From NCBI RefSeq assembly GCF_030512175.1, contig NZ_JAULBL010000001.1, positions 1,340,510-1,404,509 of the forward strand: 64,000 bases of DNA, written 5' to 3'. A program made the translations under genes and the position numbers. The DNA comes from Paeniglutamicibacter sulfureus (GTDB taxonomy: Bacteria; Actinomycetota; Actinomycetes; Actinomycetales; Micrococcaceae). The notes under the pieces were generated by a model. It saw nothing but the letters and a program-made list of their open reading frames with translations. It was not told where the DNA came from and did no database searches. Shown here piece after piece: positions 16,304 through 22,921 of this stretch; the first letter of the stretch is position 1; the number at the start of each line of letters is the position of its first letter.

Positions 16304-16335
16304 ACACCGCCCGTGCGCCGGGGCACGGGCGGTGT
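16304..16335. other. strong stem-loop inside a divergent intergenic region
   Basis: ACACCGCCCGTGC (16304-16316) pairs perfectly with GCACGGGCGGTGT (16323-16335) around a 6-nt loop. It lies between the mmsA promoter and xth, which point away from each other, so it terminates neither known gene. No U-run follows. Confidence 0.55.
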
Positions 16336-16390
16336 TCATCAGGGCGGCAACCCGCTGTCGCGCAGAACTGACCGCCGTGATGAGAGTTGA

Positions 16391-16396
16391 TAGGTT
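16391..16396 (+). promoter_or_regulatory. -10 element, leaderless xth
   Basis: TAGGTT is 6 nt before the GTG start at 16403. No SD is present. Confidence 0.55.
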
Positions 16397-16402
16397 GGGT
16401 AT

Positions 16403-17206
16403 GTGAAGATTGCTACCTGGAACGTGAACTCCCTTCGTGCCCGTGCCGACCGCGTCGAGGACTGGCTGCGCCGCTCCGACGTCGATGTCCTGGCGATCCA
16501 GGAAACCAAGTGCAAGGACGAGAATTTCCCTTGGGAGTTGTTTGAAAACAACGACTACGAGGTCGCCCACTTCGGCCTCAGCCAGTGGAACGGCGTGGCC
16601 ATCGCCTCCCGAGTGGGCCTTGACGACGTCGAGCGGACCTTCGCAGACCAGCCGGCCTTCGGCAAGGGCGGCAAGGACCCGGTGCAGGAAGCGCGCGCGA
16701 TTGCCGCAACCTGCGGCGGCGTGCGCATCTGGAGCCTGTATGTGCCCAACGGCCGCGCCCTGCAGGACGAGCACATGCCCTACAAGCTCGATTGGCTCGC
16801 AAACCTCAACGCCCAGGCCGCCGGCTGGCTGGCCGAAAACCCCGAGGCGCAGGTTGCCCTGATGGGCGACTGGAACATCGCCCCGCGCGACGAGGACGTC
16901 TGGGACATCGACTTCTTCATCGCCAATGAACTCACCCACGTCTCGGCCCCGGAACGCGCGGCCTTCGACGCCTTCCTGCAGACCGGTTTCGTCGACGTGG
17001 TCCGCCCGCATACCGACACCCCCAAGACCTACACCTACTGGGACTACACCCAGCTGCGGTTCCCCAAGAACGAGGGCATGCGGATTGACTTCACGCTGGC
17101 CTCCCCCGCGCTGGCCTCCCGCGTGATTGGTGCCGAGATCGACCGCAACGAACGCAAGGGCAAGGGCGCCTCCGACCACGTCCCGGTGATTGTGGAGCTG
17201 GACTAG
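16403..17206 (+). CDS. xth: exodeoxyribonuclease III
   Basis: This AP endonuclease and 3'-5' exonuclease acts in base-excision repair. The 267-residue protein shows the EEP-fold motifs MKIATWNVNSLRAR, LAIQETKCKD (Glu ligand), YVPNGRA, LMGDWNIAPRDEDVWD (Asp and Asn), and the C-terminal ASDHVPVIVELD with the catalytic Asp-His. The start is a GTG matched to a leaderless -10. The next gene begins 3 nt after the stop. Confidence 0.96.
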   Translation: MKIATWNVNSLRARADRVEDWLRRSDVDVLAIQETKCKDENFPWELFENNDYEVAHFGLSQWNGVAIASRVGLDDVERTFADQPAFGKGGKDPVQEARAIAATCGGVRIWSLYVPNGRALQDEHMPYKLDWLANLNAQAAGWLAENPEAQVALMGDWNIAPRDEDVWDIDFFIANELTHVSAPERAAFDAFLQTGFVDVVRPHTDTPKTYTYWDYTQLRFPKNEGMRIDFTLASPALASRVIGAEIDRNERKGKGASDHVPVIVELD

Positions 17207-17209
17207 GCC

Positions 17210-18061
17210 ATGGTGCAGGTCAACGGAACCAACCGACGGGCCCTCCCGCCGACCTCGTACCTGCGCATTTTCGAACCACTTCGGGCCTTTTCGGATGCCG
17301 ATCAGCGGCTGGCCGTGGCCAGCGGCCGAATCAACCGCGAAACCATGGAGGACGCCAGCGCCTGCGCGGCATTGCAGCGCCTGACCCGCCCGGCTTCCGA
17401 CCCGTTCCCGCACCGGCACACCGAGACCTTCCGCAAACTGGTCACCACCACCTGGGACGGCACCGTCAACACCCTGTATTGCCCCGACCAGTTGGCCACC
17501 CGCACCATCCTGGCCTCGGAACAGCTCGACGGCTCCATGCGCCCCCAGCTCCTGGAGCTGCTGGTTCCCGATGCCGCCCGGGCGGCCAATGCGCTGCGCG
17601 TGGACCGGCAACGCTTCACCGACGACCTGGCACACCTGCACACCCGCACTGCGACCTGGGGCATCCCCTTTGGCTGGCTGATCCTGGTGCACGAGGACGA
17701 CGAGGTGGATGTCATTGAGGACGGGGAGGAACTGCTCGCCAGCCGCATCTACACCCCGCTGCCCCAGGCATTGGACCGGGTCCGCTATGCCGCGGCAACC
17801 CTGGCCATCCATGCCCCGGAAATGGACCTTCTGGACGAGCTTGCGGCGCTGAGCGAATGGCTGCAGCTCTTTGACAAGGAGTCGGTGGTCGAGCTCGACT
17901 ACGGACGCATTGCAGCGCTCGTCTGGCCCGACGATTCGCCTCACGACCTGCGCCTGGGCATCGAGTCGCTGGCCGAATCCGACATGACCGGCGCCGCTGC
18001 TTCCTATCGCCGACTCTCGAACCGGTGGCTGGCCGTCCGCCAGCTCGCGCGGGCCAACTAG
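17210..18061 (+). CDS. conserved hypothetical protein downstream of xth
   Basis: The 283-residue protein begins 3 nt after xth and is almost certainly in the same transcript. I cannot name a family. It is cytosolic, with no membrane helix, and rich in Arg and acidic residues. A hydrophobic core segment WGIPFGWLILVHEDDEVDV and the helical LLDELAALSEWLQLFDKESVVELDYG suggest an alpha/beta protein. Coupling to a repair nuclease is the only functional hint. Confidence 0.75.
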   Translation: MVQVNGTNRRALPPTSYLRIFEPLRAFSDADQRLAVASGRINRETMEDASACAALQRLTRPASDPFPHRHTETFRKLVTTTWDGTVNTLYCPDQLATRTILASEQLDGSMRPQLLELLVPDAARAANALRVDRQRFTDDLAHLHTRTATWGIPFGWLILVHEDDEVDVIEDGEELLASRIYTPLPQALDRVRYAAATLAIHAPEMDLLDELAALSEWLQLFDKESVVELDYGRIAALVWPDDSPHDLRLGIESLAESDMTGAAASYRRLSNRWLAVRQLARAN

Positions 18062-18097
18062 CCTGCAACCCCATGCGGGGGCACCGTGCGGCCTTGA

Positions 18098-18103
18098 TAG
18101 TCT
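18098..18103 (+). promoter_or_regulatory. -10 element, leaderless YdcF-like gene
   Basis: TAGTCT precedes the GTG at 18110 by 6 nt, without an SD. Confidence 0.5.
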
Positions 18104-18109
18104 CGGACA

Positions 18110-19111
18110 GTGTTCCTTGTCCCAGCGTTGCTGCTTATTTTCCTGTACTTCTATCTGCGCCACCGCGACCGCCGGATGCTGCGCAACGGTGTGGTGTTGG
18201 TGGCTGCCTGCTACCTGGCATTGATCGAAATTGGCAATCTGCTTTCCCGCTGGGTCCCTGGCATGTCCTACGTGTTCCTGGGGATCTTGGCCCTGGCTCC
18301 ACTGTCGGTCCTGGCACTGGCAGCGACCCTGATTCGGAACGGGGTGGTGATGTCCAAGTCCGAGGGCCGGCGGCTGGGCAACCTGTTGTTCCTTGTGGCA
18401 GGGCTGCTGCTCATCGCCTTGCCTCCCCTGGCCCTGTTGCTGGTGCTCACGCTAAAGCCGATGGCGATCGGGCTGGCGGCCCTGCTCTTCTTCCTTTGCA
18501 GCTACTTCGGCGTGGCTTTCGTGGTCTTTCTTGCCTACGCAGTCGCCTACGGGCGCAGGACCTTTACAGGGATCCCGCAGGGAATCGTGGTGCTGGGCTC
18601 GCGGCTGGACGACGGTGGAGTCCCGCCACTGCTGCGCAACCGGCTAGACAAGGCACTGCAAATCTACCGGTGCACCACACCTCGCCCGCTGCTGATCCCC
18701 TCCGGCGGACAGAGCCCTGACGGGGTCCTGGCCGAGGGCACGGCGATGACCGACTACCTGGTTGGCGCCGGGGTGGCTCGCGAGCATGTCGTGGTGGAGA
18801 AAAATGCCGTGAACACGGAGGAAAACCTCACGTTTTCCGCGAATCTCTTCCGGGAATCGGGAGGCTGCGGACCGCTGCTAGTGGTCACCAACAATTACCA
18901 CGCACTGAGGGCCGCACTGCTGGCACGTCGGCTGGGGGTCGATGCCGAGGTGGTTGGCTCGCCGACCGCCAAGCACTATCTGCCCGGTGCCTTCCTGCGC
19001 GAGTATGTGGCGGTACTGGTGGAACACAGATGGTTGCACGCGCTGTTGTGCCTCCCCTTCATGGCATTCACTGCGCTGCTGGTCATGGCCGTCATGAAAA
19101 GCCAGGGCTAA
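18110..19111 (+). CDS. YdcF/ElyC (DUF218) family membrane protein
   Basis: The 333-residue protein has four or five membrane helices in the first 145 residues, then a cytosolic or surface DUF218 domain: GIVVLGSRLDDGGVPPLLRNRLDKAL, PSGGQSPDGVLAEGTAMTDYL, VVVEKNAVNTEENLTFS and VVTNNYHALRAALLARRLG. A final helix closes the protein. Family members (ElyC, SanA) affect envelope and lipid-carrier metabolism, but the biochemistry is unsettled. It is convergent with the envelope-stress operon that follows. Confidence 0.88.
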   Translation: MFLVPALLLIFLYFYLRHRDRRMLRNGVVLVAACYLALIEIGNLLSRWVPGMSYVFLGILALAPLSVLALAATLIRNGVVMSKSEGRRLGNLLFLVAGLLLIALPPLALLLVLTLKPMAIGLAALLFFLCSYFGVAFVVFLAYAVAYGRRTFTGIPQGIVVLGSRLDDGGVPPLLRNRLDKALQIYRCTTPRPLLIPSGGQSPDGVLAEGTAMTDYLVGAGVAREHVVVEKNAVNTEENLTFSANLFRESGGCGPLLVVTNNYHALRAALLARRLGVDAEVVGSPTAKHYLPGAFLREYVAVLVEHRWLHALLCLPFMAFTALLVMAVMKSQG

Positions 19112-19121
19112 CCGAGAGCGG

Positions 19122-19736
19122 CTACAGGACGCGTTCAACCCGGGCGAACCGGGAGCGGGTGCCCACAGCCAGGTAAACCACCACGGGCCCGCTTACACCC
19201 ATGGACTGCTGGACCAGCTTCGCGGCCCGGGCAACATCCCGGCCCAGCGGGCCCGGAGCCGTGCCCTTGCGGGGCTGGATCTTGATCCGCAGCCCGGCCT
19301 CCGGCTCCAGAACCCAGACACTGACGCCGATCGAAATGATGTCGTGGCGCCGCCCCAGGACGTGCCGAAGCGCCTGCTCGACAGCGTTTTGGGATATCTC
19401 CACCCGGCCGGGCAGCGGTTCGTCGTCAAAATAGGCCGAAACATAGTCGCCTCCCCTGCCGCTGCCCTGCACCGCAATCCACCACAGCGTTAAGAGGATG
19501 AAACAGATCAGCAACGCCGAAATGAGGATCCACATCCAGGATTCCCGCTGTCCCGGCAGGGTGGTGGCCTCCAGCACCTCGTTGGTGCGCGCACCCAGCT
19601 GGCCGGCGACCTGTCGCCACCCATCGGCATAGCCGGGTGAAAGGGCAGCCAGCACCATGTGCGCGCCGCACACCAGCAACGCCAGACCCAGGACGGCCAG
19701 CAGGATCCGGTTGAGCAGACGTGGCGTGCGGTTCAT
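19122..19736 (-). CDS. AmaP-like membrane protein, alkaline-shock operon
   Basis: This 204-residue protein has two membrane helices (LLNRILLAVLGLALLVCGAHM and WMWILISALLICFILLTLWW) and a C-terminal Asp23-like domain (VEQALRHVLGRRHDIISIGVSVWV). The architecture matches AmaP, the membrane anchor of alkaline-shock proteins. It is the last gene of a five-gene minus-strand operon and overlaps the previous stop by 4 nt (ATGA). Function in envelope stress is inferred from the family. Confidence 0.8.
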   Translation of the reverse strand: MNRTPRLLNRILLAVLGLALLVCGAHMVLAALSPGYADGWRQVAGQLGARTNEVLEATTLPGQRESWMWILISALLICFILLTLWWIAVQGSGRGGDYVSAYFDDEPLPGRVEISQNAVEQALRHVLGRRHDIISIGVSVWVLEPEAGLRIKIQPRKGTAPGPLGRDVARAAKLVQQSMGVSGPVVVYLAVGTRSRFARVERVL

Positions 19737-20308
19737 TGGCCGATCACCCCGCGCTCGGCAACCCTGACAAAGACCTTCGGCAATGGAGTCACCAGGTTGG
19801 TTCGCAGCTCGTCCTCCAGTCCGGCAACGACACGTGCGGGGTCGACGGGTATTCCCGAGGTTGGGCTGAGCTGCACCTCGACACGGTCCCGGTGCACCGT
19901 GACCAGCGCCTGTCCACGGCCAACGCCGGCTTCCGCGCGGGCGCGTCGGGCCAGCCCCGCGGCCAGCACCTGGTCATCGACAATGAGGACCCCGTCCTCG
20001 CAGGCCAGTGCGTGGCGGGCACGTCGCCCGCGGCGCAGCCCGTGCGCCAGCAGCACGAGGCCAAAGACCATGACGCACAGGCCAACGGCCACCTGCCCTG
20101 CGATTTCACTTCCACCGGGTAGCGCCGACGCCCGGCTCCACCAGGTATCCGGGGCGGCAAGCAAGGGTTCCTGCCCCAGGGCCTTGAGCGTCGTTTCCAG
20201 CAGGACGTATATGCATGTCAGCAAGATCAGCAACGCGACGGTGACGGCCGCCGGCGAACGGCCGCTGGTGAGCTCGCGCTCCCTGATGTCCGTGTGCTCC
20301 TGTCCCAT
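19733..20308 (-). CDS. DUF6286-like membrane protein
   Basis: It has 191 residues, a short basic N-terminus, two membrane helices (VTVALLILLTCIYVLLETTL and VAVGLCVMVFGLVLLAHGL) and a cytosolic domain with an Asp23-like strand-helix pattern (QALVTVHRDRVEVQLSP). Such proteins accompany Asp23/Gls24 proteins in actinobacteria. The ATG overlaps the previous stop by one base (TGATG). Confidence 0.75.
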   Translation of the reverse strand: MGQEHTDIRERELTSGRSPAAVTVALLILLTCIYVLLETTLKALGQEPLLAAPDTWWSRASALPGGSEIAGQVAVGLCVMVFGLVLLAHGLRRGRRARHALACEDGVLIVDDQVLAAGLARRARAEAGVGRGQALVTVHRDRVEVQLSPTSGIPVDPARVVAGLEDELRTNLVTPLPKVFVRVAERGVIGQ

Positions 20309-20673
20309 CAGTGCCTCCGTTCCGCGGCGGAACCCACGATCCCGGTGACCCGTACGTCCACCCTGCTGACCAAGGAGCCGGTCAGCCCGCTGAATTGTTC
20401 GCCAATCTCCGCGCGTCGGTCGCGAACCCTGTCCAGGACGGTGGATCCGGCAGTGCCTGAGGTGCCCGACAGCGGCAAGGGCAGGTGGACTGTCAGCGCG
20501 AGGTAGCCCGCGTCATCACGGAGAAACGCCCGCACCAGGCCGGCCTCGACGCCAAAGACGCTGGCAGCCACAGCGCGTGCAGTGGCGGTGAGTGCCTGCG
20601 CATTGACCCGGGTGTGACCCGCGCGGGGAACTGACCCCGCATCCTGAACCGGCGAAACGGCACTCTGGCTCAT
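20308..20673 (-). CDS. small Asp23-like cytosolic protein of the envelope operon
   Basis: The 121-residue protein has no membrane segment. ALTATARAVAASVFGVEAGLVRAFLRDDAGYLALTVHLPL fits a divergent Asp23/Gls24 domain, and RVDVRVTGIVG closes it. Position inside the coupled operon (4-nt ATGA overlap upstream, 1-nt overlap downstream) is the main evidence for a shared role. Confidence 0.7.
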   Translation of the reverse strand: MSQSAVSPVQDAGSVPRAGHTRVNAQALTATARAVAASVFGVEAGLVRAFLRDDAGYLALTVHLPLPLSGTSGTAGSTVLDRVRDRRAEIGEQFSGLTGSLVSRVDVRVTGIVGSAAERRH

Positions 20674-20861
20674 GACGAAGATCGTCGTCCGGTCAGGGCA
20701 TCAAGGATCGCGCGCATGTCGACGCGCCCGCCCACGGTCCTGGACGCCAGCGCACCGACCGCCATGAACAGCGCCATCAGAAGGAAACCCCCCAGGCCGT
20801 GTTCCAGTGCAGCCCAGGCCAGGATGGCCCCCAGAAGTGCGCCAATGAGTGTTGCCTTCAT
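20670..20861 (-). CDS. DUF2273-like small membrane protein
   Basis: Only 63 residues: two membrane helices, LIGALLGAILAWAALEHGLGGFLLMALFMAVGAL, and a basic C-terminus. DUF2273 proteins are the usual small partners of AmaP and Asp23. Start and stop are both engaged in 4-nt ATGA overlaps, which supports it as a real gene despite its size. Confidence 0.8.
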   Translation of the reverse strand: MKATLIGALLGAILAWAALEHGLGGFLLMALFMAVGALASRTVGGRVDMRAILDALTGRRSSS

Positions 20862-21295
20862 GCCGGTCCTTCCCCTGCAGAGTTGCGTCGCTTTTCAGAG
20901 TCGGGTTCGGAGGCGGAAATATGCACGTCTCCGATTTCAATATTGACCTCGATAACCTCGAAGTCCGTGAGGTCCTGGACGGCTCTGAAAACCGCCTCGC
21001 GCACCGCCGTCGCGAGATCGTGAAGGCGATAGCCGAATATGGCGGTGAGGACCAGGTCTATGGCAACCTGCCGCGATCCGACTTCCACGCTGACGCCATG
21101 TGCTGGTTCCGTGGCGGAACCCACGGCGCCGCGCAGGGCGCCGAACGCCCGCGAGGTTCCCAATCCCAGCGAATGCACTCCCGGAATGCCTCGGGCGGCG
21201 GCGGCGGCAACCTTCGCCACGGCAAGATCGGTGATCCTCGTGGTTCCGCTGGCTTCGGTTTCGGGCAAGCTATGCACCGAAAGTTCATGATCCAT
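20858..21295 (-). CDS. Asp23/Gls24 family envelope stress protein
   Basis: The first gene of the operon encodes 145 residues with the classical Gls24 pattern: GTTRITDLAVAKVAAAAARGIPGVHSL, then VEVGSRQVAIDLVLTAIFGYRLHDLATAVREAV and FEVIEVNIEIGDVHI. These abundant cytosolic proteins are tethered below the membrane by AmaP. ATG 21295 follows AGAGAGGA at a good distance; an in-frame extension to 21487 has no homology and crosses the likely promoter. Confidence 0.88.
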   Translation of the reverse strand: MDHELSVHSLPETEASGTTRITDLAVAKVAAAAARGIPGVHSLGLGTSRAFGALRGAVGSATEPAHGVSVEVGSRQVAIDLVLTAIFGYRLHDLATAVREAVFRAVQDLTDFEVIEVNIEIGDVHISASEPDSEKRRNSAGEGPA

Positions 21296-21522
21296 GGGTC
21301 CGGTCCTCTCTGCGCTCGCCTCGTCATGCTCGGCGTACGCCACCAGCCTACAATCGAATGTGATGGACATCGCAAGAATCGGCAGGTGGGCAAGGGTTCC
21401 GGGAACTATTCCAATGCCTTTCGCCAAGAATCGGAAGACCTTGGCAGGCCCAGGCCCGACCCAATTTCTTGCCCCTATTTGGCCCACACAAGTCGGGCTT
21501 CAACATTCGCGTGGACAAAGCA

Positions 21523-21552
21523 AAAACCCCCCTTGTTTCCAAGGGGGGTTTT
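21523..21552 (-). terminator. terminator of the tRNA cluster
   Basis: AAAACCCCCCTT pairs with AAGGGGGGTTTT over a 6-nt loop. Reading leftwards the stem ends in TTTTT, just after the tRNA-Phe 3' end. Confidence 0.85.
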
Positions 21553-21555
21553 AGA

Positions 21556-21631
21556 TGGTGGCTCCGACCGGCGTCGATCCGGTGACCTTTCGATTTTCAG
21601 TCGAACGCTCTACCAACTGAGCTACAGAGCC
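21556..21631 (-). tRNA. tRNA-Phe (anticodon GAA)
   Basis: A 76-nt cloverleaf with encoded CCA (21556-21558). The acceptor GGCTCTG pairs with CGGAGCC through one G-U pair, the D arm is GCTCAGTTGGTAGAGC, and the anticodon loop CTGAAAA carries GAA. The T arm contains GGATCGACGCC in place of the common GGTTCGA. Confidence 0.95.
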
Positions 21632-21686
21632 TGGCATCATCAGGCTAGATGATCACCCGATCTTCCGGCGAACCGAAAAACCTAAG

Positions 21687-21760
21687 CGACCCTGACGGGA
21701 CTTGAACCCGCGACCTCCGCCGTGACAGGGCGGCGCGCTAACCAACTGCGCTACAGGGCC
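21687..21760 (-). tRNA. tRNA-Asp (anticodon GTC)
   Basis: A 74-nt tRNA without encoded CCA. Acceptor GGCCCTG/CAGGGTC, D arm GCGCAGTTGGTTAGCGC, anticodon loop CTGTCAC with GTC, and T loop GTTCAAGTC. It lies 55 nt upstream of tRNA-Phe on the same strand. Confidence 0.95.
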
Positions 21761-21840
21761 TTATTCGCGAAGTCTCCCTCGCTCACAAGACAAGAACTCT
21801 ACCAGAGCATTTCGCTCGAGCAAAATCCAGATTTCGTGCG

Positions 21841-21913
21841 TACCCCCAACGGGATTCGAACCCGTGCCGCTGCCGTGAAAGGGCAGTGTCCTAGGCCGCT
21901 AGACGATGGGGGC
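21841..21913 (-). tRNA. tRNA-Glu (anticodon TTC)
   Basis: A 73-nt tRNA, no encoded CCA. Acceptor GCCCCCA/TGGGGGT with a G-U first pair, anticodon loop CTTTCAC with TTC, and T loop GTTCGAATC. It is the first of the three tRNAs, probably one transcript Glu-Asp-Phe. Confidence 0.95.
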
Positions 21914-22084
21914 CAGGAACCTCTGCCGTGGATTACTCCGCCGCAGTGGACTCAAATAACTATAGAGGCAAACTTCCCTCCGTGCAAAACCGGAAACGCG
22001 TGACAGTCGACACAACCCCGTTTGCGGCTCATCCCGCCCCTTCGAGTCGTCGAACGGCCGCCGGAAATCAGGACGGCAGCTAGG

Positions 22085-22090
22085 TAGAGT
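22085..22090 (+). promoter_or_regulatory. -10 element, leaderless zincin gene
   Basis: TAGAGT precedes the ATG at 22098 by 7 nt. This favours 22098 over the GTG at 22089. Confidence 0.5.
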
Positions 22091-22097
22091 GCAACGC

Positions 22098-22469
22098 ATG
22101 GGGTACGAAATGACTGACGACGAGTTTGAACTGGTGGCCGAGCGTGCCCTGGATGAAATCCCCGAGGCCCTCCTTGCCATGATGGAAAACGTCGCCATCT
22201 TCATCGAGGATGCCTACAGGCCCCTGCCCAGCGAAGACCCTGCGACTAAATTGCTGGGTCTTTACGAGGGGACATCACTGACGGAGCGCGATTCGGGATG
22301 GGGCGCCGGGGCCATGCCCGACCGCATCACCATTTTCAAGAATGCAATTCTCGAAATCTGCTCCACCGAGAAGCAGGTTGTTGAAGAAGTCGGCATCACG
22401 ATCGTTCACGAGATTGCCCACCACTTTGGCATCGATGACGAACGACTGCATGAACTTGGCTGGGGTTAG
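22098..22469 (+). CDS. small zincin-like metallopeptidase family protein
   Basis: The 123-residue protein carries HEIAHHFGIDDERLHELGW, an extended HExxH zinc motif with a third ligand downstream, as in the short actinobacterial metallopeptidase family of about 120 residues. The N-terminus MTDDEFELVAERALDEIPEALLAMMENVAIFIED is also typical. There is no signal peptide, so it acts in the cytoplasm; its substrate is unknown. An ATG at 22110 is a possible shorter start. Confidence 0.85.
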   Translation: MGYEMTDDEFELVAERALDEIPEALLAMMENVAIFIEDAYRPLPSEDPATKLLGLYEGTSLTERDSGWGAGAMPDRITIFKNAILEICSTEKQVVEEVGITIVHEIAHHFGIDDERLHELGWG

Positions 22470-22921
22470 GGCGCTACACCTCGCGGGGGCCGGCTAGTAC
22501 CGCGCACGCTAGGCGCACCGATCAAGGCGGACATCGCTCCGTAGTGGAAAGCCGGGTTCCTTCGCCTGGGGCAACAGGCCCCTGGTCCTGTATGGGCGGA
22601 TGTTCATCCGGGCCTAATCCATCCCCGAAGCGCTTCCAACGCCTCCATCGCTTCGTGACGATGATGCAACACTCCGGCCTGACCTGCCTCTATTCCTGCG
22701 GGTTAACGAGTTCGATTCCAAAATTTCCAAAATGCCGCGCAAATTGACGAATAATTACACTGTTGTAATTGCCGTTATTGAAGTGACTGGTGTTGCCAGT
22801 GTGAATAGTTTTCCCATAGGGTGCTATAGGAAGCAGCGATCTGGCCGCACCGTTTCGGCCGTATTTCCCGCGCCTGTTGCGAGACTTGCTAACCGATCGC
22901 CGAGGTAAGGAACATCAAGGC
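22470..22921. other. 452-bp non-coding region with hairpins, inverted repeat and promoter of the NlpC/P60 gene
   Basis: The left half is GC-rich and holds a hairpin (CCTGGGGC at 22565-22572 with GCCCCTGG at 22578-22585) that may end the zincin transcript. The right half is unusually AT-rich. AATTACA and TGTAATT (22753-22770) form a perfect 7-bp inverted repeat around CTGT. TTGCCA (22793) and TAGGGT (22817) with an 18-nt spacer make a promoter for the downstream gene, leaving a leader of about 90 nt with a GGCCG/CGGCC hairpin. Confidence 0.5.

Noticed and set aside
16160-18163. 667-codon minus-strand frame opposite xth and its neighbour
   Set aside because: Shadow of third-position GC; xth is complete on the plus strand.
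22544-22747. 67-codon plus-strand frame in the gap after the zincin gene
   Set aside because: No SD, no homology, and it runs across a hairpin and into an AT-rich promoter region.
22823-22921. Possible c-di-AMP (ydaO-type) riboswitch before the NlpC/P60 gene
   Set aside because: Such switches often precede NlpC/P60 genes in actinobacteria and disA is present in this window, but I cannot find the conserved riboswitch sequence blocks in this leader, only a small hairpin. A covariance-model search would settle it.
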